Source: Streptomyces sp. NRRL S-1022
GTDB taxonomy: Bacteria > Actinomycetota > Actinomycetes > Streptomycetales > Streptomycetaceae
Assembly: GCF_000720135.1 (NCBI RefSeq)
Contig: NZ_JOIU01000008.1
Location: 496,001 to 560,000 of the forward strand
Length of the DNA stretch: 64,000 nt
Reading direction: 5' to 3'
A program made the translations under genes and the position numbers. Positions 26,602 through 34,553 of the stretch are shown one piece after another. The number at the start of each line of letters is the position of its first letter. Within the stretch, counting starts at the first letter, position 1. The notes under the pieces were generated by a model. The model made no database searches. It saw nothing but the letters and a program-made list of their open reading frames with translations, and was not told where the DNA came from.

Positions 26602-27036
26602 CTACGTCGTGGTAGTTGAACTCTTCAGGGAGCAGTCCTGGCACCGGCCGAAGATCGCGAAATGCTTCATGTCGGTGTCGAACCCGAACTGCTGCCGCAG
26701 CTTGGCCGTGAACTCCGCGGCCACCTCGACGTCCGCCTCGATCACGTTCTGGCAGTCCCGGCACACCAGGTGCAGGTGGTGGTGGCGGTCGGCGAGGTGG
26801 TAGGTCGGGGCACCGTGCCCGAGGTGGGCGTGGCTGACCAGGCCCAGCTCCTCCAGCAGCTCCAGCGTCCGGTAGACGGTGGAAATGTTGACCCCCGACG
26901 CCGTCTTCCTCACTTCCACGAGGATGTCGTCGGGGGTCGCGTGCTCAAGGGTGTCCACGGCTTCGAGGACAAGCTGCCGCTGCGGCGTCAGCCGGTAGCC
27001 GCGCTGCCTGAGGTCGCTCTTCCAGTCGGTGCTCAC
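26602..27036 (-). CDS. nur: Nickel-responsive Fur-family regulator Nur
   Basis: A 144-residue Fur-type repressor. In S. coelicolor Nur with nickel represses the iron superoxide dismutase gene and nickel uptake. All reported metal ligands are here, offset by one residue: nickel-site His69, His71 and His125, and second-site His32, His85, His87 and His89. CxxC pairs (CRDC, CQDC) for structural zinc are present. This pattern separates it from Fur and Zur. The GTG start at 27036 gives the usual N-terminus. It overlaps no neighbour. Confidence 0.93.
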   Translation of the reverse strand: MSTDWKSDLRQRGYRLTPQRQLVLEAVDTLEHATPDDILVEVRKTASGVNISTVYRTLELLEELGLVSHAHLGHGAPTYHLADRHHHLHLVCRDCQNVIEADVEVAAEFTAKLRQQFGFDTDMKHFAIFGRCQDCSLKSSTTTT

Positions 27037-27091
27037 CACACCGGAAAGTCTAGAGCCCCCGGGCGGCGAACCCATGGGAGACGGGTGGGGC

Positions 27092-27667
27092 CTACTTGAA
27101 GAAGGCGATGCCGTCGTCCGGGAGGTCGTCGGGGAGGGCCTTCGCCCAGCGCTCGACGTCCTCGGGGGTGACGACCTTCTTCAGCTGGGCCGACATGTAC
27201 GGGCGCAGCGCGACCTCGGGGGTCTGCTTCTCGCCGACCCACATCAGGTCGCTCTTCACGTAGCCGTACAGCCGCTTGCCGCCGCTGTACGGCCGCGAGC
27301 CGGGGATGCGGGCGACGGCGTCCGTCACCAGGTCGATCTGCGGCTTCTTGTCGGCCATCTCGCCGTACCAGATCTCGATGACGCCGTCGTCGCGGGTCAG
27401 CGTCACCTCGACCTTGCGGTCGGCGTGGATCCGCCAGAAGCCGGACTCCGACTCCAGCGGGCGGACCTTGTTGCCGTCCTTGTCGAGCACCCAGGTGTGG
27501 GAGTGGTACTCCAGGAAGTCCCGGCCGTCGTGGGTGAAGCTGACCTCCTGCCCGAAGTTGCACTTCTCCGAGCCAGGGAAGTCGTGCACGCCCGCGCCGG
27601 CCCAGTTGCCGAGCAGAAAGGCGAGCGGGACGAGGTCCTTGTGGAGGTCGGACGGGATCTCGATCAT
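27092..27667 (-). CDS. FABP-like / nitrobindin family protein
   Basis: A 191-residue beta-barrel protein of the DUF1794/nitrobindin family (heme-binding, lipocalin-like). The N-terminal LAFLLGNWAGAGVHDFPG matches the conserved G-W-G-G segment, and LDKDGNKVRPLESESGFWR is also typical. Plant and bacterial nitrobindins bind heme and can scavenge nitric oxide or peroxynitrite; this has not been shown for this protein. AGGAAAG precedes ATG 27667. A tiny membrane peptide gene lies just upstream on the same strand. Confidence 0.88.
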   Translation of the reverse strand: MIEIPSDLHKDLVPLAFLLGNWAGAGVHDFPGSEKCNFGQEVSFTHDGRDFLEYHSHTWVLDKDGNKVRPLESESGFWRIHADRKVEVTLTRDDGVIEIWYGEMADKKPQIDLVTDAVARIPGSRPYSGGKRLYGYVKSDLMWVGEKQTPEVALRPYMSAQLKKVVTPEDVERWAKALPDDLPDDGIAFFK

Positions 27668-27693
27668 GAGCGACAGCTTTCCTGAGGGGTGGG

Positions 27694-27792
27694 TCAGCGC
27701 TGGCCCTGGTACAGCTTCTTCACGGTCAGGTACGCGAAGGCGAGCACGCCGACGCAGACCAGGACCAGCAGGGTTTCGAAGAAGATCTCCAC
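27694..27792 (-). CDS. Small single-pass membrane peptide
   Basis: A 32-residue peptide encoded from GTG 27792 with AAGGAG five bases upstream. It has a central hydrophobic span (about residues 6-22, LLVLVCVGVLAFAYL) flanked by an acidic start (MEIFFE) and a basic end (KKLYQGQR), which sets an inside-positive orientation. It lies 26 bases before the nitrobindin-like gene in the same direction, so co-expression is likely. Automatic annotation often misses genes this short. The function is unknown. Confidence 0.6.
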   Translation of the reverse strand: MEIFFETLLVLVCVGVLAFAYLTVKKLYQGQR

Positions 27793-27925
27793 GGGTGCTC
27801 CTTGAGCGAGGGTGAGCGAACGACAGAGCCGCAGCCCAGCTTACGCGGCCCCGACCGGGCACTCCGTGCGAGGGGCGGCGGCTCTCCTCACGGGCGGCGG
27901 CGCCGCCGGGGACTACGCTTCCCGC

Positions 27926-28288
27926 ATGGCGAAGAAGCTCGTGATCAAGGTGACGGCCGGGGCGGATGCCCCTGAGCGGTGTTCGCAGGCGTTCACGGTG
28001 GCCGCGGTGGCCGTGGCCAGCGGGGTCGAGGTCTCGCTGTGGCTGACCGGGGAGTCGTCCTGGTTCGCGCTGCCGGGCCGGGCCGCCGGGTTCGAGCTGC
28101 CGCACGCCGCGCCGCTGCCCGACCTGATCGACTCCGTCCTCGCCGCCGGGCGCATCACGCTGTGCACGCAGTGCGCCGCCCGCCGGGAGATCACCGAGAA
28201 GGACGTCATCGAGGGCGTGCGGATCGCGGGCGCCCAGGTGTTCGTGCAGGAGTCCCTGGCGGACGACACCCAGGCCCTCGTCTACTGA
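27926..28288 (+). CDS. DsrE family protein
   Basis: A 120-residue DsrE/DsrF-like protein. This fold includes sulfur-relay proteins that carry persulfide on a cysteine. Here a CTQC pair lies near residue 80, which could serve such chemistry, but other DsrE proteins have no sulfur role. ATG 27926 follows TACGCTTCCCGC, so translation is probably leaderless. It is divergent from the small peptide and nitrobindin-like genes and convergent with DUF3099. Confidence 0.85.
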   Translation: MAKKLVIKVTAGADAPERCSQAFTVAAVAVASGVEVSLWLTGESSWFALPGRAAGFELPHAAPLPDLIDSVLAAGRITLCTQCAARREITEKDVIEGVRIAGAQVFVQESLADDTQALVY

Positions 28289-28289
28289 C

Positions 28290-28553
28290 CTACGGCCCGG
28301 GGCGCTTCCTGCCGTCCAGTTCGTCCCACCACTCGTCGGACTTCGGGTCGCCGGAGGGGGCGTCCCACCAGCGGTCCTCCGGGCCCCGGCGGTTGGCGAT
28401 CATCGCGGCGACCGGCGGGATGACCATGGCCACGACGCACATGCCGACGGCCGCCGGCACGGACCACAGGCGCACGACTCCCCACGCCAGGACGAAGAGT
28501 CCGATGCAGGTCCCCATCATGGCGAAGTAGATGTGCCGGCGCCGGGCGTACAT
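28290..28553 (-). CDS. DUF3099 membrane protein
   Basis: An 87-residue protein with two membrane helices (about residues 8-25 and 31-52) joined by a short loop, and an acidic, Trp-rich C-terminal tail. The motif MYARRRHIYFAMMGTC and the PPVAAMIANRRG end of the second helix are typical of DUF3099. ATG 28553 gives the family start; a longer frame adds residues without support. The function is unknown. Its stop is one base from that of DsrE. Confidence 0.8.
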   Translation of the reverse strand: MYARRRHIYFAMMGTCIGLFVLAWGVVRLWSVPAAVGMCVVAMVIPPVAAMIANRRGPEDRWWDAPSGDPKSDEWWDELDGRKRPGP

Positions 28554-28686
28554 GAGTCCAGGGTAGGACCGGCGGGCCCTGTCACAACTGATCCACAAAT
28601 CCGTACCGGCCGGCCCCGGCGGGGTTACCGTGGCGTATCCGTACCGGATTTACGAACACCGACGCCGACCCGGGGGAACCAACCAC

Positions 28687-29424
28687 ATGCGCGCCCTGCG
28701 AATACTGCTGATCATCGTCGTGATCCTGGGCGGACTCTTCGTGATCGTGGACCGGGTCGCCGTGCACTTCGCCGAGGGCGAGGCCGCGGACAAGCTGAAG
28801 GCCAACGAGAACCTGGCCTCGACCCCGGACGTGAACATCAAGGGCTTCCCGTTCCTCACCCAGGTCGCGGGCGGCTCCCTGGACGACGTCGAGGTGAGCA
28901 TCAAGGACTACCGGGCGGCCACCGGCAAGGCCGGCCGGACGATCCGGATCGACGATCTGAAGGCCGACATGAAGGGCGTGGAGTTCTCCGGCGACTACAG
29001 CTCGGCCACCGCGTCCACCGCGACCGGCACCGCGACGGTCTCCTACGCCGAACTGCTGAAGACCGCCAAGTCCGAGCCGACCGAGGTGGCGCCCGGCGTC
29101 ACCGCCCGGATCGTCGGCCTCTCCGACGGCGGCAACGGGAAGATCAAGGTCGCGGTGGAGGGGACCGTCTCGTCCCTCGGGCTCAAGCAGACCGTGTCCG
29201 TGCTCAGCTCGGTGAGCGTGGTGAACAACAGGGTCGAGGTGCATGCGGACTCGCTGCCCCGGCTGGGCGCGGCCGCGATCGCGGAGGACCGGATCCGCGA
29301 GATCACCGACTTCCGGCAGGCCATCGACCAGCTGCCCGGCGGCATCAAGCTGGACAAGGTGCAGGCCGCGAAGGACGGCGTGGACATCAGCGTGAAGGGT
29401 TCGGACGTCAGGCTGGCGGGGTAG
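28687..29424 (+). CDS. DUF2993 (LmeA-like) membrane-anchored lipid-binding protein
   Basis: A 245-residue protein with one N-terminal membrane segment (residues 4-21) and an extracytoplasmic DUF2993 domain. The family contains mycobacterial LmeA, a phospholipid-binding protein involved in lipomannan elongation. The INVKGFPF-like motif (VNIKGFPFLTQVAGG, near residue 50) and the VSVVNNRVEVHAD segment fit. Streptomyces do not make the same lipomannan, so the natural role here is open. GGGGGAA lies upstream of ATG 28687. A stem-loop follows at 29496. Confidence 0.85.
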   Translation: MRALRILLIIVVILGGLFVIVDRVAVHFAEGEAADKLKANENLASTPDVNIKGFPFLTQVAGGSLDDVEVSIKDYRAATGKAGRTIRIDDLKADMKGVEFSGDYSSATASTATGTATVSYAELLKTAKSEPTEVAPGVTARIVGLSDGGNGKIKVAVEGTVSSLGLKQTVSVLSSVSVVNNRVEVHADSLPRLGAAAIAEDRIREITDFRQAIDQLPGGIKLDKVQAAKDGVDISVKGSDVRLAG

Positions 29425-29495
29425 GAGCACGGCCGGCGGACGACGATCGTCCGACTGGCGAGACGATCACGTCCGTACCGCAGATACGAGGACCC

Positions 29496-29541
29496 GAGCG
29501 AGCGCCCGGAGGCCGTCACCCGGCTTCGCGGGCGCTCGCTC
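29496..29541. terminator. Stem-loop after the DUF2993 gene
   Basis: GAGCGAGCGCCCG and CGGGCGCTCGCTC form a perfect 13-bp stem around a 20-base loop. There is no long T-run. It lies 72 bases after the DUF2993 stop and ends its transcript before the promoter of the leader peptide. Confidence 0.75.
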
Positions 29542-29621
29542 GTTCCGCCATTCGGACGATCGCATCTCGACATGTGACACGCCGGTGACATGCCCGCCCG
29601 GACGTCCCTACGATCGACCGC

Positions 29622-29702
29622 ATGAAGCGACAGGCGGATCTCACGAAGCGGCGGGCAGTGGACCTGTGCCGCGTTGCCGCCATGCTCTGTCGCCCCTTCT
29701 GA
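29622..29702 (+). CDS. Cysteine-containing leader peptide of the rhodanese operon
   Basis: A 26-residue peptide, MKRQADLTKRRAVDLCRVAA followed by MLCRPF, with the LCR...LCR cysteine arrangement of a known actinobacterial class of putative attenuation peptides placed before sulfur genes. A TACGAT -10-like hexamer lies 8 bases upstream, so it is probably leaderless. Ribosome stalling at the cysteine codons under low cysteine could alter expression of the sulfurtransferase gene, which starts 127 bases later. That mechanism is inferred from the class. Confidence 0.75.
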   Translation: MKRQADLTKRRAVDLCRVAAMLCRPF

Positions 29703-29829
29703 GCGGAAGCCCCGGCTCCCGCGTCTCACCCCGCCCTGCTGCCAGGGCATCCGTGCGCCGCCCGAGCCCCGAGCGCGCACCCCTCTCTACTCGCACGCCC
29801 CGCCGCGACTGCCCCGGAGGAGAAAGAGC

Positions 29830-30675
29830 ATGAGCCGCAGCGACGTCCTGGTCGACGCCGACTGGCTCCAGGAGCACCTGGACGACCCGACCATCGCCAT
29901 CGTCGAGGTGGACGAGGACACGTCCGCCTACGAGAAGAACCACATCAAGAACGCGATCCGCATCGACTGGACCAAGGACCTCCAGGACCCGGTCCGCCGT
30001 GACTTCATCGACCAGGAGGGCTTCGAGAAGCTCCTGTCGGAGAAGGGCATCGCCAACGACCACACCGTCGTCCTCTACGGCGGCAACAACAACTGGTTCG
30101 CGTCGTACGCCTACTGGTACTTCAAGCTGTACGGCCACGACAGCGTCAAGCTGCTCGACGGCGGCCGCAAGAAGTGGGAGCTGGACGCCCGCGAGCTGGT
30201 CGCCGGCGACGAGGTGCCCGAGCGCGCGAAGACCGAGTACCGGGCCAAGCCGCAGGACACGACGATCCGCGCCTTCCGCGACGACGTGGTCGAGGCCATC
30301 GGCTCGCAGAACCTGGTCGACGTCCGCTCGCCCGACGAGTTCTCCGGCAAGCTGCTCGCCCCGGCCCACCTGCCGCAGGAGCAGTCGCAGCGTCCGGGCC
30401 ACGTGCCGTCCGCGAAGAACATCCCGTGGTCGAAGAACGCCAACGACGACGGCACCTTCAAGTCGGACGAGGAGCTGAAGGAGCTCTACGCCGCGGAGGA
30501 CGTCGACCTCGCCAAGGACACGATCGCCTACTGCCGCATCGGTGAGCGCTCGGCCCTGACCTGGTTCGTGCTGCACGAGCTGCTCGGCGTGGAGAACGTC
30601 AAGAACTACGACGGCTCCTGGACCGAGTACGGCTCCCTCGTCGGCGTGCCGATCGAGCTCGGCGCCGGCAAGTAA
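29830..30675 (+). CDS. sseA: Thiosulfate sulfurtransferase (rhodanese)
   Basis: A 281-residue double-rhodanese protein that moves sulfane sulfur from thiosulfate to a thiol acceptor. The N-terminal domain (residues ~5-120) is catalytically inactive, and the C-terminal domain carries the active-site loop CRIGERS (near residue 235). GGAGGAG precedes ATG 29830. It follows the cysteine leader peptide and is followed by DUF1416, the usual arrangement in actinobacteria, where these genes answer to sulfur supply. Confidence 0.92.
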   Translation: MSRSDVLVDADWLQEHLDDPTIAIVEVDEDTSAYEKNHIKNAIRIDWTKDLQDPVRRDFIDQEGFEKLLSEKGIANDHTVVLYGGNNNWFASYAYWYFKLYGHDSVKLLDGGRKKWELDARELVAGDEVPERAKTEYRAKPQDTTIRAFRDDVVEAIGSQNLVDVRSPDEFSGKLLAPAHLPQEQSQRPGHVPSAKNIPWSKNANDDGTFKSDEELKELYAAEDVDLAKDTIAYCRIGERSALTWFVLHELLGVENVKNYDGSWTEYGSLVGVPIELGAGK

Positions 30676-30707
30676 GTCCCGACCGACCTTTTCCCTAGGA
30701 GTTGCAC

Positions 30708-30995
30708 ATGTGCGGAGCGAAGGCCGGTGGCCCCGACGCATCGACGATCAAGCCCGGTGAGACCACGATCCAGGGCCAGGTGACCCGCGACGGAGAACCG
30801 GTGGTCGGCTACGTCCGGCTGCTGGACTCGACCGGCGAGTTCACCGCGGAGGTCCCCACCTCCGCGACCGGTCAGTTCCGCTTCTACGCGGCCGAGGGCA
30901 CGTGGACGGTCCGCGCGCTGGTGCCCGGCGCGACGGCCGACCGCACGGTCGTCGCCCAGGAGGGCGGTCTGGCGGAGGTCGCCATCGCGGTCTGA
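30708..30995 (+). CDS. DUF1416 protein (SseC-like)
   Basis: A 95-residue beta-sandwich protein of DUF1416. Its N-terminal MCGAKAGGP carries a conserved cysteine, and the rest resembles a carboxypeptidase-regulatory-like fold (GQVTRDGEPVVGYVRLLD). In mycobacteria the homologue SseC is paired with the rhodanese. ATG 30708 has AGGAG upstream; the in-frame TTG six bases earlier is less likely. It is 32 bases behind sseA, in one operon ended by the terminator at 31016. The biochemical role is unknown. Confidence 0.9.
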   Translation: MCGAKAGGPDASTIKPGETTIQGQVTRDGEPVVGYVRLLDSTGEFTAEVPTSATGQFRFYAAEGTWTVRALVPGATADRTVVAQEGGLAEVAIAV

Positions 30996-31015
30996 GCGGA
31001 CTCTGTGACGGCTGA

Positions 31016-31059
31016 GGGCCGCACCCCCTGGGTTGGACACCGGCGGGGGTGCGGCCCTT
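31016..31059 (+). terminator. Terminator of the sseA-DUF1416 operon
   Basis: GGGCCGCACCCCC and GGGGGTGCGGCCC form a perfect 13-bp stem with a 16-base loop, then TTC. It lies 20 bases after the DUF1416 stop. Confidence 0.85.
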
Positions 31060-31102
31060 CGGCTCGGTACAAGCGCTTCGGCGTCTTCTGCCGCCGGGAT
31101 CG

Positions 31103-32305
31103 CTAGCCCAGGGTGCGGCCCAGGGCCCAGACCACCGGTGCCGCCGCCGACAGCGGCAGGGCCACGCCCGCCGTGAAGTGGACGAAGCGGGACGGGTAGT
31201 CGTAGGCGGCGACCCGGTGTCCGATCAGGGCGCACGCCCCGGCGGCGGCGCCCAGCAGCGCGCCCTTCGTGCCGAAGCCGGTCATGTCGCCCGCCGCGAT
31301 GCCCGCGCCCGCCGCCGCCAGCAGGGCGACGACGACCGAGGCCGGGGTGGGCAGGGGCAGGGCGCGGGCCAGGACGGCGACCGCCACCGCCGCAGCGCCG
31401 ACGGAGACCTCGTGCGGGCCGGCGGCCAGGTAGCCCGTGGCCAGCACCGAGAGCGCCGCCGAGGTGACCGTGGCCATCAGGCCGTACATCCGCTCGTCCG
31501 GCGAGGCGTGGGAGCGCAGCTGGAGGACGAGGGAGAGCAGGACCCAGAGGCCGAGCGGGCCGAGGATGGCCACCAGGGCGTGGTCCCGGCCGGCGGCGAG
31601 GACCGCCACGTCGGCCGTCAGCGCGCCCGCGAAGGCGAGGGCGATGCCCTGCCGGGCGGGCCACATGCCGTTCAGCCGGAACCAGCCCGCGGCCGTCACC
31701 GCCTGGAGCAGCACGAGCGGTACGACGAGGGCGTACGAGGCGATGGGGGCCGTCGCGGCCAGCAGCAGGCCCAGGACGGCGGTGAGCAGCGCCGGCTGCA
31801 TGCCGGGCTCGATGATCGGGGAGCGGCCCTCCAGGCGGGCCCGCTGGGCGTCGGTGACCCGCGCGTTGCCGGCGAGCGTGGCGGGACCATAGGAGGGCTC
31901 GCCCTCCTCCGGTTCAGCCGCCGCCGCGACGGGTGCCGGGGCAGGGGCGGGGGCGGGCGCCGGTGCGTACGTTCCGGGGTACGGGTCCGGGTACTGCTGA
32001 GACTGCTGGGACTGGGGCTGCTGGTACGGCGGCTCGTACTGCTGCTGGTACGGCTGCTCGTACGACTGGTCGTACTGCTGGGCGTACTGCTGCTGGTACC
32101 CCTGCTGCTGTTGCTGTCCCGGCAGGTACGCCGTCTCCGCCTGCACCGGCGCGTGCGTCTGCGTCTCCCAGGTCTGGCCCTGCCACTGCTGGGTCTGTTC
32201 CGGGTCGTGGCCGGGCCCGCCGTGGTGCGCGTCCTGCGCGGGCCACTGCTGCCGGTAGGGGTCGTGGCCCTCGTAGGGGCCGCCCTGGTAAGGCTGGTCG
32301 GTCAT
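31103..32305 (-). CDS. Polytopic membrane protein with Gln/Tyr-rich N-terminus
   Basis: A 400-residue protein. Residues 1-130 are a disordered Gln/Tyr/Pro/Gly-rich stretch, and residues ~165-395 contain about seven to eight hydrophobic helices. No catalytic or transporter motif was recognised. It starts four bases after the stop of the MoaD/ThiS-like gene, and its GGAGGG ribosome site lies inside that gene's last codons, so they are coupled. The tail may be cytoplasmic and mediate protein contacts. Function unknown. Confidence 0.8.
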   Translation of the reverse strand: MTDQPYQGGPYEGHDPYRQQWPAQDAHHGGPGHDPEQTQQWQGQTWETQTHAPVQAETAYLPGQQQQQGYQQQYAQQYDQSYEQPYQQQYEPPYQQPQSQQSQQYPDPYPGTYAPAPAPAPAPAPVAAAAEPEEGEPSYGPATLAGNARVTDAQRARLEGRSPIIEPGMQPALLTAVLGLLLAATAPIASYALVVPLVLLQAVTAAGWFRLNGMWPARQGIALAFAGALTADVAVLAAGRDHALVAILGPLGLWVLLSLVLQLRSHASPDERMYGLMATVTSAALSVLATGYLAAGPHEVSVGAAAVAVAVLARALPLPTPASVVVALLAAAGAGIAAGDMTGFGTKGALLGAAAGACALIGHRVAAYDYPSRFVHFTAGVALPLSAAAPVVWALGRTLG

Positions 32306-32308
32306 CGC

Positions 32309-32563
32309 TCACCCTCCTGCGAACGGCGGGAGCACCTCGACCGTGCCGCCCTCGGCCAGCCGTACCGTCTCATGCGCGCGGGTCCCGACGGGGTCGCCGT
32401 CGACGAGGAAGGAGCATCGCTGGAGCACGCGCGTCAGCTCACCGGGGTGGAGCGCGCGCACGTCGGCCAGCGCGCCGGCCAGTGTGTCCGCCTCGTGCGG
32501 CTCCTCGGCGACCCCGGCCGCGGCCTTGGCTGCGGCCCAGTAGCGCACCGTGACCTTGGGCAT
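32309..32563 (-). CDS. MoaD/ThiS-family sulfur carrier protein
   Basis: An 84-residue beta-grasp protein ending in the Gly-Gly tail (VEVLPPFAGG) needed for thiocarboxylate formation. MoaD serves molybdopterin synthesis and ThiS thiamine synthesis; without a partner nearby the pathway cannot be fixed. The start MPKVTVRYWAAAKAAAG looks more like MoaD. GAGGA precedes ATG 32563. A membrane protein gene follows immediately. Confidence 0.88.
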   Translation of the reverse strand: MPKVTVRYWAAAKAAAGVAEEPHEADTLAGALADVRALHPGELTRVLQRCSFLVDGDPVGTRAHETVRLAEGGTVEVLPPFAGG

Positions 32564-32619
32564 CTGAATCCTCAATCGACGGCAAACAAGAAAAACGACT
32601 AAAGACAGTGTGAGGCAGG

Positions 32620-33489
32620 CTAGCCCGCCGCCGACACCGCCCAGCCCCCGATCCGGGCCATCAGGGCGTCGTCGGCCGCGTTCTCGGCGTGGCCCATGCC
32701 CGGTTCGACCCAGAGAGCGGCGCGGCCGCCGGCCGCCTCGGCGAGCATCCGGGGATGGTCCAGCGGGAAGTAGCCGTCCCGGTCGCCGTGCACGATGAGC
32801 AGGGGCGTCGGGGCGATCCGCGGGACGGCCTGCACCGGGGAGAGCGGGACGGGGTCCCAGTCGCGGTGGTGGATGCGGGTGCGCAGGCCGTAGCGGCCGA
32901 CCAGGCGGCCTTCGGGGCGGGTGACCAGCCAGTGCAGGCGGCGCATGGGGGCCGTGCCCCGGTAGTACCAGCGGGCGGGTGCGCTGACGGAGACGACGGC
33001 GTCCGTGCCGCCGTACAGGGCAGCGTGCCGCAGGACCACCGAGCCGCCCATGGAGAAGCCGACGGTCACCACGCGCCGGTGCCCGAGGCCGCGGGCCCAG
33101 TCGACGGCGGCGGCCAGGTCCAGCACCTCCTTGTCACCGACCGTGGAGCGGCCGCCGGAGCGGCCGTGGCCGCGGAAGGAGAAGGTGACGACCGCGCCGA
33201 GGTCGCGCAGCACGGCCGCCACCCGGCGCACGTGCGGGCGGTCCACGTCCCCGGTGAAGCCGTGGGCGATCACGAACACCAGGTCACGGGAGGGCGGCCG
33301 GGAGGCGTCGGACCGTGCTCCGTGTGCCGCGGACCCGGGATCGTATACGGCGGACCCGGGATCGTATACGGAATCGATCGCAATTCCGTCGGCCGTGCGC
33401 AGGAACGTCCGGATAAGGCCCCGTCTGCCTGTCTCGTCATCCGGACGGACGGTGGAACGTGCCTCACGACCTGCCGAACGGTTGCTCAT
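32620..33489 (-). CDS. Alpha/beta hydrolase
   Basis: A 289-residue serine hydrolase. The oxyanion HGFTGD, nucleophile elbow GFSMGG (near residue 145), acid in HGDRDGYFP and catalytic histidine in PGMGHAENA are all visible. The substrate is unknown. Residues 41-54 are an exact seven-residue duplication (VYDPGSA twice) caused by a 21-bp DNA repeat; it lies in a loop before the core and probably does no harm. It is divergent from glnR by 180 bases. Confidence 0.88.
   Translation of the reverse strand: MSNRSAGREARSTVRPDDETGRRGLIRTFLRTADGIAIDSVYDPGSAVYDPGSAAHGARSDASRPPSRDLVFVIAHGFTGDVDRPHVRRVAAVLRDLGAVVTFSFRGHGRSGGRSTVGDKEVLDLAAAVDWARGLGHRRVVTVGFSMGGSVVLRHAALYGGTDAVVSVSAPARWYYRGTAPMRRLHWLVTRPEGRLVGRYGLRTRIHHRDWDPVPLSPVQAVPRIAPTPLLIVHGDRDGYFPLDHPRMLAEAAGGRAALWVEPGMGHAENAADDALMARIGGWAVSAAG
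33331..33372. repeat. 21-bp tandem duplication inside the hydrolase gene
   Basis: Two 21-base copies beginning GGACCCGGGATCGTATACGG (33331-33351 and 33352-33372) differ only in the last base. Each codes for seven residues, so the frame is kept. It looks recent. Confidence 0.85.
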
Positions 33490-33669
33490 GTGGGCTATTC
33501 TGCTGGGCAGAGGACTCGGGCAGCGTAGCCCCCGGGTCCTTTTGTGCTTTCGGAAGCGTTGTATACGAAGCGGGAAACCTCAGGTGACCGCCGGTGTACG
33601 GGGCCTTCGGGATCGCAGGGCAGTACCCGTCCGCACAGTCCTCGCAGGGACCGAGGAGGAACCAGACGT

Positions 33670-34449
33670 ATGAGTTCTCTGCTGCTCCTGACCAACGCCC
33701 TCCAGCCGTCGACGGAGGTGCTCCCGGCCCTCGGCCTGCTCCTGCACAACGTGCGGGTGGCCCCCGCGGAGGGGCCCGCCCTGGTCGACACCCCCGGCGC
33801 CGACGTCATCCTCGTCGACGGCCGCCGCGACCTTCCGCAGGTCCGCAGCCTGTGCCAGCTGCTGCGCTCCACCGGCCCCGGCTGTCCGCTGCTCCTCGTC
33901 GTCACCGAGGGCGGCCTCGCCGCCGTCACCGCCGACTGGGGCATCGACGACGTGCTGCTGGACACCGCCGGCCCCGCCGAGGTGGAGGCGCGGCTGCGGC
34001 TCGCCATGGGCCGCCAGCAGATCGTCAACGACGACTCGCCCATGGAGATCCGCAACGGTGACCTCTCGGTGGACGAGGCGACGTACAGCGCGAAGCTGAA
34101 GGGCCGGGTCCTGGACCTGACCTTCAAGGAGTTCGAGCTGCTCAAATACCTCGCCCAGCACCCGGGCCGGGTCTTCACCCGCGCCCAGCTGCTCCAGGAG
34201 GTGTGGGGCTACGACTACTTCGGCGGCACCCGCACGGTCGACGTGCACGTACGACGGCTGCGCGCCAAGCTCGGCCCCGAGCACGAGTCGCTGATCGGAA
34301 CCGTCCGGAACGTCGGTTATCGATTCGTGACGCCCGAGAAGCCCGACCGCTCCGCCGAGGACGCCAAGGCCAAGGCCGGCCGGGCAAAGCCGGAGGATGC
34401 GGACACAACCGCCGTCCTGGACGGCACCGAGCTGCACGTCGAGGCCTGA
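33670..34449 (+). CDS. glnR: Nitrogen regulator GlnR
   Basis: A 259-residue OmpR/PhoB-type orphan regulator. GlnR controls glutamine synthetase, ammonium uptake and nitrite reductase genes in Streptomyces. The receiver (residues 1-120) has Asp50 but lacks the usual acidic pair at the start ([10 protein letters not shown]), as known for this atypical regulator, and so is not phosphorylated like others. The winged helix occupies residues ~125-225 ([19 protein letters not shown]). AGGAGGAA precedes ATG 33670. Identity is supported by the following LacI gene, as in S. coelicolor. Confidence 0.93.
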   Translation: MSSLLLLTNALQPSTEVLPALGLLLHNVRVAPAEGPALVDTPGADVILVDGRRDLPQVRSLCQLLRSTGPGCPLLLVVTEGGLAAVTADWGIDDVLLDTAGPAEVEARLRLAMGRQQIVNDDSPMEIRNGDLSVDEATYSAKLKGRVLDLTFKEFELLKYLAQHPGRVFTRAQLLQEVWGYDYFGGTRTVDVHVRRLRAKLGPEHESLIGTVRNVGYRFVTPEKPDRSAEDAKAKAGRAKPEDADTTAVLDGTELHVEA

Positions 34450-34553
34450 GCGGACACGCCGACGCACGGGCGGTGTCCGGACGGGCATCGTCCCGCACAG
34501 CCGCCATGTGATACGCCCTGCCCGGGGCGGGTCAATCCGCGTAGACTCCGCGC

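Noticed and set aside
29541..29585. Second ECF41-type promoter on the minus strand
   Set aside because: TGTCACA and CGTC are present but separated by 14 bases rather than 16, and no target gene lies downstream in that direction.
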